64,000 bases of DNA from Niastella populi (GCF_002078015.1 NZ_LWBP01000001.1:496001-560000); one strand, 5' to 3'. Positions 9,817 to 18,915 are shown, counted from the first letter of the stretch. The notes: generated by a model from the letters alone, not told the origin. A program made the numbers and translations.

Positions 9817-10291
9817 GGTTTTTACTGGATTTGGATTTTAACTATAACGTAAATATATATTATATATAGTATTCTTGCAAGTTATAATCGTTAAACCCAC
9901 ATATATTTACGGTAAATCGACTAATACGACCGTTAGTTGGTCTGCTATTAAAAATTATTTTTATCCATCTGATGAAAGCAGCGAACGCAGGTCGACGCTG
10001 GTATTCTCGCGGCGGAAGGCCCAGGCGGCCGAACTGACGGTACCAGGATTACTGTATTTGTGGAAATGCGTCAAAAACGACAGGGCCATATTTTATACAA
10101 AGTTCCCCTGTTGCAGGGCATCCGGGTATGTTGGTTCACCTTTTCATCTATGCCCTGCAAAACAAGAATGCCTTGCCGTATTAGCCGGGTTTTAACGGTA
10201 TTTTAGCACTGCCTGCATCAAAAATCATCAGACCTTAGCGTTACTGAACGGGCCTGAGCTGTAGCATAATTATATTTATAAAAATCGTTTT
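9817..10291. other. Intergenic region with only weak coding signals
   Basis: A plus-strand frame of 106 codons (9875-10195) has no domain and an odd, Cys- and Arg-rich composition, so I do not call it. A 42-codon minus-strand frame (9961-10089) looks slightly more protein-like and is listed separately at low confidence. Sequence near 9840-9870 is AT-rich and may hold the promoter of the minus-strand gene 9142-9816. Confidence 0.5.
9961..10089 (-). CDS. Possible 42-residue small protein
   Basis: An ATG-started frame (start 10087-10089, TAA at 9961-9963) encodes a 42-residue peptide containing THFHKYSNPGTVSSAAWAFR. Base use is compatible with local genes, but it is short, matches nothing I know and overlaps a longer plus-strand frame. 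It could equally be a remnant of a larger gene or chance. Confidence 0.25.
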   Translation of the reverse strand: MALSFLTHFHKYSNPGTVSSAAWAFRRENTSVDLRSLLSSDG

Positions 10292-11065
10292 ATGGATATT
10301 CATGCCGGTCAGCAACGAAGGTTTCCCGCGGTGGCCACGGCGCTGGTGTTGTTTGCACTATGCATTTACCCGGGCCAATACCTGCTCGCAAAACAATTTC
10401 CACAAATAGGCGGACTTGTACAACTTAAACCGGGTTTGGTATTCCTGGAAATTCCGCTTCAATTGCCATTTGTAATAGACCTGCTGCTAGCGCCGGTGTT
10501 GTTCCTCGTTTTATATCCGCTGGTAATATTGTTTTCCCCGGGTGGCACCGGAGTGTGGTTCAGGCTAAGAGCCGCTATGACCGGCTTGTTTGCATTACTG
10601 TGTTGCATTCTTATTGGCGGACTGACCTATTATTTCCTGCAGCCCCATCTTACGCCGGAGGTTCGCAACGGCATCAATTCCATGGGCATGGCAGTAGATC
10701 TGCATATTGCCTATCCCGGTTATGAAGCCCTTGCTTTGCGGGGAAGTATGATCCTGTTTATTTGTTTCGTTGTCGGGATGGTAATATTAATAAAGAAATT
10801 GAGAAAACAGCCGTCAACACCATTGACCCGCGAACAACGCATGACGCCGTATGAACGCATGTTGCAGGAACGGCGAATGAATACGCAGTATGGCGTACAG
10901 GAACCGCGGAGGATGCCACAGCAGGAGCAGGTAATTGAAAGCCGCAGTTACCTCCCTGTTGAACGTGAACCCGTTCAACAGATGCACGGAAATCACTCTT
11001 ATTTTTGCCATAGTCAGCCTGTAAGAATATTTAAACCGGAGGCAATGTATTTTATGCCGAAGTGA
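10292..11065 (+). CDS. Hypothetical membrane protein with four transmembrane segments
   Basis: A 257-residue protein, not recognised. Hydrophobic segments lie at about residues 11-31, 60-86, 96-118 and 148-170. The last is followed by a basic LIKKLRK, which places the roughly 85-residue tail in the cytoplasm by the positive-inside rule. The tail is rich in Arg, Gln, Met and Pro (TPYERMLQERRM, EPRRMPQQEQVIESR) and looks disordered. No enzymatic motif is visible. It precedes the GH130 gene by 100 bases on the same strand, but a functional link is only a guess. Confidence 0.72.
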   Translation: MDIHAGQQRRFPAVATALVLFALCIYPGQYLLAKQFPQIGGLVQLKPGLVFLEIPLQLPFVIDLLLAPVLFLVLYPLVILFSPGGTGVWFRLRAAMTGLFALLCCILIGGLTYYFLQPHLTPEVRNGINSMGMAVDLHIAYPGYEALALRGSMILFICFVVGMVILIKKLRKQPSTPLTREQRMTPYERMLQERRMNTQYGVQEPRRMPQQEQVIESRSYLPVEREPVQQMHGNHSYFCHSQPVRIFKPEAMYFMPK

Positions 11066-11165
11066 TAATCTGCCGGTAATAAATGTTATTCTGCCATATG
11101 TTTCTCATATCATGGGGTTATTAGGTTATCTTCACCTATTATCAACTTTGAATTAATTCCCATAT

Positions 11166-12626
11166 ATGAGGTTACAGGTAAGCAGGACAAATGTTCGTTT
11201 GAGCCCGGATGTAAGAAAGGTGATCCCACGGTTTTTCAATACCGGCGACGAGCGTTCACGGACATTGATCAGCAGGGTATTGTCATTGCCGGAAGAGGAA
11301 GCCAAAGCATTATTGCACCAGGTACAGCATGAATTCAGTAACCGCTATAGTAATATCGGGCTTGTATTTGAAAAGCATTTTGATCTGGTGAAACATTATG
11401 TGCCGGAGAAAATAATGCCGGTGTTGTCAATAGAAAAAAAGTTACTCATAGGGTCTTATTTTACTATGGAGTATTCACTGGAGCATGCCGCGCTGTTCAA
11501 TCCATCGATAGTGGAAGCTCCTGACCAGTCAGACGCTGGCGAAGGGGAAAGAAATGTGATCATAAGTTTCAGGGCAACCGGTGAAGGCCATGTTTCATCG
11601 CTTGTTTTTAAACAGGCAAAACTGAACGAAAAGGATGGGATACAATTCGGGCCTTCAGGAAAATATTTATCCGAAGGCCGGGTTACACAAAAGAAACGGA
11701 ATGAGAAAGGGGCTTTTAAGGAATTGCTTTCTCAAACACTACTGCCTGTTGACATCCGGGAAGATATCTTGAGCCGGTTACCCGATACGTTTTCCTATAA
11801 AGAAATTGAAGCAACGTTAAAAACCGCTTTGCATCAGCTTGAGTCCGGCATGGCAAAGAACAAGCTCAGATACGATATTCTGAGTTTGGTAAATACTACT
11901 TATGAACTGCATTTTCAATCAGACTCCCTGTTGTCGGAAAGGGTTATTTTTCCCGTGACTTTCACTGAAAAGAACGGCATCGAAGATGCGCGGTTTATCA
12001 AGTTCACCGCTGAAGACGGTTCCATTAAATACATGGCCACGTACACGGCTTATGACGGTTCTTTTATTTTACCTCACCTGATCGAAACCAGGGATTTCCT
12101 GCATTTTAAAATGTCTGCGCTTCATGGAAAAGCTGCGGTAAATAAAAACCTCGCTTTGTTTCCGCGAATGATCAATGGGCATTATGCCATGATCGCACGG
12201 ATCGATGGCGTAAATAATTACATCATGTTTTCAGATGATCTGTATTTATGGGAAACGGCTACTTTATTGCAGCAGCCAATGTATCCGTGGGAGTTTATTC
12301 AGATCGGCAATGCGGGATCGCCTATAGAAACCACAAGAGGGTGGCTTATAATTACACATGGTGTAGGGCCTATGCGGAAATATTGTCTGGGCGCAAGCCT
12401 GTTCGATCTTAACGACCCTGCAAAAGAACTGGGTCGACTGAAATATCCGTTGCTTATGCCCGAGGAAGATGAACGGCATGGTTATGTTCCTAATGTGGTT
12501 TATTCATGCGGCTCAATAATTCACGGGGATAAATTATTTATTCCTTATGCGGTTTCTGATTATGCAACCTCATTTGCCACGGTGCCGCTGGAAGCATTGC
12601 TTGATGAAATAATGGCTGCCGGATGA
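11166..12626 (+). CDS. Glycoside hydrolase/phosphorylase family 130 protein
   Basis: A 486-residue cytoplasmic protein without a signal peptide. An N-terminal helical region of about 95 residues precedes a five-bladed propeller with GH130 features: ALFNPSIV, FRATGEGHVSS, ALFPRMINGHYAMIARIDG, IQIGNAGSPIETTRGWLIITHG and FIPYAVSDYATSFATV. GH130 members cleave beta-mannosidic bonds, mostly by phosphorolysis and in some subfamilies by hydrolysis; I cannot choose between them here. Its 3' end meets the 3' end of a minus-strand glycosyltransferase operon only 7 bases away. That arrangement suggests that making and breaking down a manno-oligosaccharide are linked. Confidence 0.85.
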   Translation: MRLQVSRTNVRLSPDVRKVIPRFFNTGDERSRTLISRVLSLPEEEAKALLHQVQHEFSNRYSNIGLVFEKHFDLVKHYVPEKIMPVLSIEKKLLIGSYFTMEYSLEHAALFNPSIVEAPDQSDAGEGERNVIISFRATGEGHVSSLVFKQAKLNEKDGIQFGPSGKYLSEGRVTQKKRNEKGAFKELLSQTLLPVDIREDILSRLPDTFSYKEIEATLKTALHQLESGMAKNKLRYDILSLVNTTYELHFQSDSLLSERVIFPVTFTEKNGIEDARFIKFTAEDGSIKYMATYTAYDGSFILPHLIETRDFLHFKMSALHGKAAVNKNLALFPRMINGHYAMIARIDGVNNYIMFSDDLYLWETATLLQQPMYPWEFIQIGNAGSPIETTRGWLIITHGVGPMRKYCLGASLFDLNDPAKELGRLKYPLLMPEEDERHGYVPNVVYSCGSIIHGDKLFIPYAVSDYATSFATVPLEALLDEIMAAG

Positions 12627-12633
12627 TCACTTT

Positions 12634-13653
12634 TTATAATCCACACTGCTTGCGGGCTATATTTTCGTACAGTTGCATATAATGTTCGGCCATTACCCGG
12701 CTGCTGAATTTCGTTAAGGCATGTTTCCGGCATGCCTCTCTGCTGATGTTCTTAATATTCCCGGTAGCTGATACGGCTTCCGCAATATTTTGAACTAAAA
12801 ATCCCGTTTTTCCATGTTTGATCAATTCATTCATAGAGCCGCGGTTAAAGGCGATCACAGGTGTGCCGCACATCATCGATTCTGCCACGCTAAGCCCGAA
12901 CGGTTCTTCAAAACTTATCGGGTGCAGCAATGCTTTTGCATTTCCCATCAGTTCATTACGTTCCTGCGGCCCAACATTGCCCCTGTATATAACCGATGTA
13001 TCGTTCAGGTGCGGAGTTACTTTTTCGTGGAAATATTTTTCGTCCTGGATAAGGCCGCAAATAATCAATTGTGTATTTGTCTGACTGGCTATCTGAATGG
13101 CTTCATAGGCGCCCTTATGCGGATGTATCCGCCCGAAATACAAAAAATAATCTCCCTTTCCCTGTCCTAAGTCAAATTGCTGCTCATTTATACCATTATA
13201 AACAGTGTCGAGGTACTGCAGCGCAGGATGCCTGTCGCTATGGCTTATTGAAACATAAAATGAGTTGCCGTTGTATTTCTTATATACCGGAATAATATCT
13301 TCAGATGAAAAACCGTGGATCGTTGTAATAACCGGTTTTCTGATGAGCTTTGACCAGGTGAGGGGCAGGAAGTCAAAATGATTATGGATGATGTCGAACC
13401 CCGAAGCCTGTTCCATCAGATTTGAAATGTGAAGGCATTCCCACACTTTTGCATCTGCAGGTTGTTCGCCTAATGGCCGTTGACAAACAGATTGCAGCTT
13501 CGCCGCGGTTACAGAGTCCCCGGTGGCAAACAGGGTAACGTCCATGCCATTCCTTACCAATTCTTCCGTCAGGTCAGACGCAACCTGTTCCCATGGTCCG
13601 TATTGTGCTGGTGGCGTTCGCCAGGTTATTGGAGAAAGCACTGCTATTTTCAT
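12634..13653 (-). CDS. Glycosyltransferase family 4 protein
   Basis: A 339-residue GT-B glycosyltransferase. The N-terminal domain opens with KIAVLSPITWRTPPAQYGPWE, a glycine-containing acceptor-side loop like that of many GT4 enzymes. The C-terminal domain has the donor-site signature FEEPFGLSVAESMMCGTPVI, with the two Glu of the EX7E motif, and FGRIHPHKGAYEAI before it. GT4 enzymes retain configuration and use nucleotide sugars. It is the third gene of a minus-strand operon, 3 bases after the six-hairpin gene. The sugar donor is not known; the GH130 neighbour suggests mannose. Confidence 0.9.
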   Translation of the reverse strand: MKIAVLSPITWRTPPAQYGPWEQVASDLTEELVRNGMDVTLFATGDSVTAAKLQSVCQRPLGEQPADAKVWECLHISNLMEQASGFDIIHNHFDFLPLTWSKLIRKPVITTIHGFSSEDIIPVYKKYNGNSFYVSISHSDRHPALQYLDTVYNGINEQQFDLGQGKGDYFLYFGRIHPHKGAYEAIQIASQTNTQLIICGLIQDEKYFHEKVTPHLNDTSVIYRGNVGPQERNELMGNAKALLHPISFEEPFGLSVAESMMCGTPVIAFNRGSMNELIKHGKTGFLVQNIAEAVSATGNIKNISREACRKHALTKFSSRVMAEHYMQLYENIARKQCGL

Positions 13654-13656
13654 ATT

Positions 13657-14736
13657 CTATAATGTTGAAGCTACTACTTCATGCGATAACCAGTAAGCTA
13701 AGGTGCTTTCTGCTCCCTGGTTCAGATTGATCCCTTCGCTGTGTAAACCATCTGCACATCCGCCGGTTGAAAAATCGTATAAAGAAAGGCCTTTGTCGTT
13801 ATCGCCCAGGAACCAGCGGTAACTTTTATACATGCGCGACAGGTAAATGGGGTCGCCCGTCAGCCTGTAGGCCTGTTGATAGTACAGGACCATTGCCATT
13901 GCATCGATTCCCTGTTGATCGAACTGGGCAATATGGCCGTCCTGGCTGCACCAGCCATCGTTGCCGATGGGCCGTAATATATCATTATAAAATACTTTTG
14001 ATTCCAGAAAATGCATCGATTCAAGGGCTATGGTCAGATACTCTTCTTTTTGCGTAACCTCATAAGCATTCAATAACGCCAGTGGCAATATGGCATTGTC
14101 ATAGGTGAGAACAGGTTCAAACCAATGCCAGTCCCCATTTTTATTATTCTTGTACATCCGGGTCATTTTATCAGACATGCCGGTTACCATATTTCTTTTC
14201 CGGTCATCGGGGTAATGATACTTGATGAACTGGCAAATGCCAATAATGGTATTTGCTATTCCGCGGATGGAAGTAAGCTCATTTACATGAGGGTAAGCTT
14301 TTGAAAAGATCTCCTGCCCGGTTCTTACCAACGCATTCGACGGGCCTTCATTGATGAGGTAGCCAAGCGCCATTATGGTTCTGCCGAAAGAATCTTCCGA
14401 TCCCCGCTCTTCCGTGCTGGTTCTGCTATAACTCAGGAAATTGCGGAAGAAACCATCATCTGTTTGCATGTAATGTATAAAGCTCAGGTAAACGGGCAGC
14501 ATAAGCGCGGCGGTCTGATCTTTTTTGTTTTTGCAGGCCCATACGGCCCATAATAAAGCCCGTGCATTGTCATCGATACAATAACCTTCTTTTCTGTTAG
14601 GTATGTCGAACAGGGCATGTTGAATGATGCCTGTATTATCGGTTAACTTTTGTAAATGTTTAAGGTTCAGTGCGGGCATTTCAGCCCTTGTAATTACAAC
14701 CGGTTCCGCCAGAAGTAGAATGTCTTCTGTTTCCAT
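13657..14736 (-). CDS. Six-hairpin (alpha/alpha-barrel) glycosidase-like protein
   Basis: A 359-residue protein without a signal peptide. Regular helical repeats and conserved blocks (EGYCIDDNARALLWA, SEDSFGRTIMALGYL, WHWFEPVLTYDNAILPLALL, DGWCSQDGHIAQFDQQGIDA, GINLNQGAESTLAYW) indicate an (alpha/alpha)6 toroid. Proteins of this type are found beside, or fused to, GT4 domains and are often labelled glycosyltransferase for that reason. Acidic and aromatic residues in the conserved blocks could form a sugar-binding cleft. Its place between two GT4 genes, with gaps of 3 and 19 bases, indicates a role in the same glycan pathway; the reaction is unknown. Confidence 0.8.
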   Translation of the reverse strand: METEDILLLAEPVVITRAEMPALNLKHLQKLTDNTGIIQHALFDIPNRKEGYCIDDNARALLWAVWACKNKKDQTAALMLPVYLSFIHYMQTDDGFFRNFLSYSRTSTEERGSEDSFGRTIMALGYLINEGPSNALVRTGQEIFSKAYPHVNELTSIRGIANTIIGICQFIKYHYPDDRKRNMVTGMSDKMTRMYKNNKNGDWHWFEPVLTYDNAILPLALLNAYEVTQKEEYLTIALESMHFLESKVFYNDILRPIGNDGWCSQDGHIAQFDQQGIDAMAMVLYYQQAYRLTGDPIYLSRMYKSYRWFLGDNDKGLSLYDFSTGGCADGLHSEGINLNQGAESTLAYWLSHEVVASTL

Positions 14737-14755
14737 ATATAAATGTATTTAAAGT

Positions 14756-15958
14756 TTAGCTGATCAAAATTTTGTTGGAATCACTATTGTCAACCTGTTT
14801 GTGAAGTGTTTTTTCGAATAATATACTGTGTTTTGCCGCAACATTTTCCCAAACGGTATCCCTTGTTCTCAAAAATGAGTACAGGCCCATTTGTTTTCTC
14901 ACGTGCTCGTTTTGCAGCAGGTAAATTGCATTTTCGGCTAACTCATGTTCGTAGCCGTTTTCAATGATAATACCGGTTTTGTCGTCGAGCATTTCTTTTG
15001 CCAGTACAAATGAATTGGAGATTATTGCGCAACCTGCGCTCATGGCGTACAGGAATGTGCCGCTTACCGCCTGATGGGGATCTTTGGAGGTGAACAGATA
15101 GATATCTGTCAATGCCAGGTATTCCATCAGTTTTTTGGTTGGAACATATTCGTTAACCAGCCGTACGTTTTTTTGAAGGTTGTTATCGTCGATTAACTGT
15201 TGAAGATAATTGCGGTATTTTTCACCTTCCTCCTGCAAAAGATTTGGGTGAGTAAGGCCTAATACGATATACATGGCCTCGGGGAAGGCAGCACTGATCT
15301 CCTTCATGGCCAGTATGCCTTTTTCGATTCCTTTATTCGGGCTTAACAGACCGAAAGTAGTTAGCACCAGGTTGTTTTTCAGATCGTATTTGATCTTTAA
15401 TTTATCTGGCTTTATGGGGCTGTTTTTATGAGTGCCGTGTGGGATGATCTTTATCTTTTCCGTATCCACAAAATAATCCTCTTTTAATAACCTGGCCGAA
15501 TTTGCGGTCATTACAATTATTTTATGCGCAAGCCTGGCAATCGTTTGAACGATTTTCAATCGTTCGGTATCGGGCGTTGGAAGTACTGTGTGAAAACGTA
15601 TTACAAAAGGTTTTTCAAGCATTATCAAAAAGCCCAGCAGGAATGAACCCATGTCGCCGCCATATAAACCAAACTCATGTTCAATACAAACAAGTTCTAT
15701 GCTCTTATCTTTATTGATCTGGTTTGCGGTTTCAATACACGAATTCAGGTCGTAACTATTCATGACCATAGTTACAGGGAATTTATAAGAATCGGCAACA
15801 GGTTTTTTGTCTATGGCGCAAACATTCACCAGGTAGTTATCACCTATTTCTGGCTCAATAGCATGAATGAGATCCTGGGTAAAACTGGCTATGCCGCATT
15901 TTACCGGGGGAAAAGTACTTATAAATAGAATTTTAGATCTTGGAACAGATGTTATCAT
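14756..15958 (-). CDS. Glycosyltransferase family 4 protein
   Basis: A 400-residue GT-B enzyme, first gene of the three-gene operon. It starts with KILFISTFPPVKCGIASFTQ, the GT4 N-terminal strand and glycine loop. The C-terminal donor domain shows TTFGLLSPNKGIEKGILAMK, VRLVNEYVPTKKLMEYLALT and a late EMLDDKTGIIIENG segment. The canonical EX7E segment is altered: the region reads DPHQAVSGTFLYAMSAGCAI, with Gln where the first Glu is expected. This class is seen with the six-hairpin protein in other Bacteroidota. The 426 bases upstream hold no gene and presumably contain the promoter. Confidence 0.88.
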   Translation of the reverse strand: MITSVPRSKILFISTFPPVKCGIASFTQDLIHAIEPEIGDNYLVNVCAIDKKPVADSYKFPVTMVMNSYDLNSCIETANQINKDKSIELVCIEHEFGLYGGDMGSFLLGFLIMLEKPFVIRFHTVLPTPDTERLKIVQTIARLAHKIIVMTANSARLLKEDYFVDTEKIKIIPHGTHKNSPIKPDKLKIKYDLKNNLVLTTFGLLSPNKGIEKGILAMKEISAAFPEAMYIVLGLTHPNLLQEEGEKYRNYLQQLIDDNNLQKNVRLVNEYVPTKKLMEYLALTDIYLFTSKDPHQAVSGTFLYAMSAGCAIISNSFVLAKEMLDDKTGIIIENGYEHELAENAIYLLQNEHVRKQMGLYSFLRTRDTVWENVAAKHSILFEKTLHKQVDNSDSNKILIS

Positions 15959-16384
15959 TAATAAGATGATTTTAATAGTTAATTAATAGGCTGTAACTTT
16001 TGTTAGGCCTGCAGTGGCAGTGTCAATTGTAATCCTTGCAAGTAATAAGTTTAACTCGTATTGCTTACATTCCGGAGTGAGCACAGATGAAGGATCAGTG
16101 GGGTGACTTCAGCAAAGTGATTAAAGGTAGTCTATTTGCGGCAGACTAACTATTATATTATTCGGCCTTATAGCGTTGATATTGTGACGGTCGGCAAGAT
16201 GTTTGTTTAAGTGTTGACAGCTGCCTGTAAGCATGCTGTAGTCATTTCAGGGGCGAATTGAATGAAATAGCTAAACAATCGAGATCGATCTGTTACAGAT
16301 GATGGGTGAAAACAATGTTCCCAGGCCTATACAGGTGAAGGATTCTATTTTATTTTGATTTATATCGATACAATACAAATAGCA
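15959..16384. other. Intergenic region upstream of the glycosyltransferase operon
   Basis: No frame above 25 codons with protein-like composition was found on either strand, and no strong hairpin or repeat. It should hold the promoter of the minus-strand GT4 operon, but I could not place a convincing TAnnTTTG element on that strand. Confidence 0.5.
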
Positions 16385-16949
16385 TCATAACGTAACCCCC
16401 GCCGTTCTTTCAAACAACACCGGGTAATCAACCACCAACCCCATTTCATCCACTTTGATGTCAGCTTCAAAATCATTGGGAATATTCTCATAGTGATATT
16501 CGGTTGGCGACAGACAGGTGTATTTCTGGCGAACAGGTTTTATCGTCTGCTGCAACAGATCGAAGTAAATAACCTGTACTTCCTGCGTTTCTCCTTTCTG
16601 TAAATTAAGTCTCCAGATGGGGAGGGTATTCGTAAAAAGGAGTGAGGGGAATATCTACATCGATACACCCATTGAATTGTTCAGCTTTTTTACCGTTGTG
16701 CGTCCAGTTACCTCTGCCATCGCCGGCAAATTTTATGATCTGCACCTGCTTGCTGTACAAACAATTTATTTCAAGTACAACAGCTTCCCAGCGTTCATTT
16801 GTTTTTATGTGGTATTCTACTTTGTAAATTTTTCCCTCGTAAGTGCCTACAATGGTAGAGGTGATGTTGGCGCCGATTGAAAGCGACTCGATCAGGCAGT
16901 TTTCCATGGAATTGTATTCTCTTCCGGTCCAAAGGATGTTAGTTAACAT
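16385..16949 (-). pseudogene. Putative glycolipid-binding domain protein, split by a +1 frameshift
   Basis: The first frame (start 16949) reads WTGREYNSMENCLIES, WEAVVLEINCLYS and GCIDVDIPLTPF, which matches the DUF1089/putative glycolipid-binding family, and then runs out at 16605. Skipping one base in the A5 run at 16634-16638 (T5 on the coding strand) gives TPFTNTLPIWRLNL and continues through YTCLSPTEYHYENIPNDFEA to VDYPVLFERTAGVTL with a TGA at 16385-16387. The repaired product is 187 residues, the usual family length. Either the gene is recently inactivated or one base was added in a homopolymer during sequencing. The intact downstream frame favours a recent event or an error. Confidence 0.85.
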
Positions 16950-17017
16950 GGTTACTTTAATTTAGAGGAATTGTACCTGCAAAATCACGGCCACGCCGGT
17001 GAAATATGGTGTCATAG

Positions 17018-17902
17018 TTAGGAAATAGCCGGAATTATCACCTGCACGGCGCCGGGTAAACATTTCGCCTGCAGAGAATAGATCTTGCCCAGGTACTCAC
17101 CATCAACCTGGAAATGCACATGATGTTTTGATCTTATTTCAACACCCGTTGTGGTGAACAGTTCCGTTTTCTCCGGGTCAAAATCTTCGTGCGTGATCAT
17201 CATTTTTATGATCTCACTGAACGCAATTTTTTTGATCACGATGATCTCAAAGCGGCCGTCATCCAGTTTTCCATCCGGATTGATCACGGCGCCTGTTCCG
17301 TATTTGGTGGCATTGGCGATCACTACCATCACCGCTTCCCGTTTAACCGTTTGTTTTTCGCCGGCAATGATCACCTCCATGTGCCGGTGGCGGAGCAGTA
17401 CCTTGAACGCTGCCTTCATATAACCCCACATGCCCCGTTTGTTGAAGGTTTCAAAGGTCTTAACCACAAACGCATTGAAACCGATATCGCTGAGGTGAAT
17501 GCACAGTTCTTTGTTGATGCGGATGAGGTCGATCTTTTTGACCTGTCCCTGCGTAATGATGTCCAGCGCTTTTTCGGCATCTACCGGTATGCCCAGTTCT
17601 TTCGCCATTCCATTGGCTGAACCGGCGGGTAGTACGCCCACCGGCAAACCGCTGTTCAGCACGCTTTCGGTTACCAGTTTGAGCGTGCCATCGCCGCCAA
17701 CGGCGATGATGCGGTCGGGACCATGCTTTTTTATTTGTTCCTGCACCTGCTCCCGGGAACAGGGATTGGTGAGGTTATAGAGAATGACGATGTATGGTTT
17801 GTTGTCAAAATACTCATGGATAGTTTTTTCCCAGTCCGTTTTCGTATTGCCTGCAGCGGAGTTTATGATAAATAAAAGTTTCTGTTGCGGGTTGGTATGC
17901 AT
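17018..17902 (-). CDS. Diacylglycerol/sphingosine-kinase family lipid kinase
   Basis: A 294-residue protein from the ATG at 17900-17902. A longer frame starts with TTG at 17947, but the family's first strand (KLLFIINSAAGNTKTDW) begins right after the ATG, so I prefer the shorter form. The nucleotide-binding signature VGGDGTL lies at residues 68-74, followed by LPVGVLPAGSANGMAKELGI, as in DagK, YegS and LCB5 proteins. The C-terminal beta-sandwich ends with HHVHFQVDGEYLG. These enzymes phosphorylate diacylglycerol or related lipids at the inner membrane face with ATP. It is divergent from an App1-type phosphatase that could reverse the reaction. Confidence 0.9.
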   Translation of the reverse strand: MHTNPQQKLLFIINSAAGNTKTDWEKTIHEYFDNKPYIVILYNLTNPCSREQVQEQIKKHGPDRIIAVGGDGTLKLVTESVLNSGLPVGVLPAGSANGMAKELGIPVDAEKALDIITQGQVKKIDLIRINKELCIHLSDIGFNAFVVKTFETFNKRGMWGYMKAAFKVLLRHRHMEVIIAGEKQTVKREAVMVVIANATKYGTGAVINPDGKLDDGRFEIIVIKKIAFSEIIKMMITHEDFDPEKTELFTTTGVEIRSKHHVHFQVDGEYLGKIYSLQAKCLPGAVQVIIPAIS

Positions 17903-17958
17903 ATTGGAACTGGTATATAAAAGAGTAGTGATCCGAATATAATACAAGCTTTTAACCG

Positions 17959-18915
17959 ATGATAATAAAAGTATACCAGGGGTATGGCCATACGCATGAT
18001 CTGCTCATTTACGGGCACATACTGAAGCGGCAGCCTGCTGCCGGAACCCATTATTCAAATAATTTGCTGGTGAATATTTACTATTTGATCAGTCTGTTTT
18101 TTGTGAAACCTTTTCCCCAAACCCGGGTAAGGCTAAAATGGGGGAGCCGCGAATGGTCGGGCATTACCGACGAAGAAGGTTTTTTCAGGTTCGAGTGGGA
18201 ATCGGATGTGGAGCTTGCTTACGGCTGGCACAAGGTGACCATCGACGCCCTGAATGAATGGGACACGGTGATCGCCAGCGGTACCGGCAGGATCTATATA
18301 CCGCACAGTACCCAGTTCGTTTTTGTTTCCGATATCGATGATACGGTGATGGTTTCTCACTCGGCTACTACATTCAGGCGGATCCGGGCGCTGCTGAAAC
18401 ATCCCCGTTCGCGCAAACAGTTTCAGCACATGGCTGAATACTACCAGGCGCTTACGATGGCTCACACAGATGCCAATACGCCCAATCCGTTCTTTTATGT
18501 ATCGAGCAGTGAATGGAACCTCTATGATTACCTCACTGAATTCTTTAAACAAAACCGGCTTCCCGAAGGCATATTCCTGTTAAGTGAATTGAAACGGATA
18601 TGGGAATTGTTCAGGAGCGGAAAAACCAAACATGCCGGTAAACAGGTCCGGATCGAACGGCTCCTGAGCGTTTTTCCCAAACAACGGTTTATTTTAATTG
18701 GCGATAATTCGCAAAAAGACCCGGCTATATATGCCGCGCTTGCGAAAAAATTCCCGCAGCGCATCTTCGCAATTTATATTCGCAATGTGCGCAGGGAAAG
18801 AACCGCCGCTGCCCGCGCGCTGTTGCAGGCTGCAGAACAGCATGGCGTTTATACCCTGCTGTTTGACCGCACAGCCGAAGCAAAAGCACATTCGGAACGG
18901 GTGGGATTGTTATAA
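17959..18915 (+). CDS. App1-type phosphatidate phosphatase domain protein (DUF2183)
   Basis: A 318-residue protein. An N-terminal beta-rich region (about 1-115; KVYQGYGHTHDLLIYGHIL, WSGITDEEGFFRFEW) precedes a HAD-like catalytic domain with FVSDIDDTV, where Asp125, Asp127 and Thr129 form the DxDxT motif. Later blocks FFYVSSSEWNLYDYLTEF and RFILIGDNSQKDPAIYAALA carry the other HAD residues. In yeast, App1 dephosphorylates phosphatidate to diacylglycerol; bacterial members are inferred to do likewise. The gene starts 56 bases from the divergent lipid kinase, so the two share a control region. No signal peptide is present. Confidence 0.87.
   Translation: MIIKVYQGYGHTHDLLIYGHILKRQPAAGTHYSNNLLVNIYYLISLFFVKPFPQTRVRLKWGSREWSGITDEEGFFRFEWESDVELAYGWHKVTIDALNEWDTVIASGTGRIYIPHSTQFVFVSDIDDTVMVSHSATTFRRIRALLKHPRSRKQFQHMAEYYQALTMAHTDANTPNPFFYVSSSEWNLYDYLTEFFKQNRLPEGIFLLSELKRIWELFRSGKTKHAGKQVRIERLLSVFPKQRFILIGDNSQKDPAIYAALAKKFPQRIFAIYIRNVRRERTAAARALLQAAEQHGVYTLLFDRTAEAKAHSERVGLL

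Noticed and set aside
9875-10195. Plus-strand frame of 106 codons
   Set aside because: Composition rich in Cys and Arg, no domain, no conserved-looking segment; probably a chance frame.
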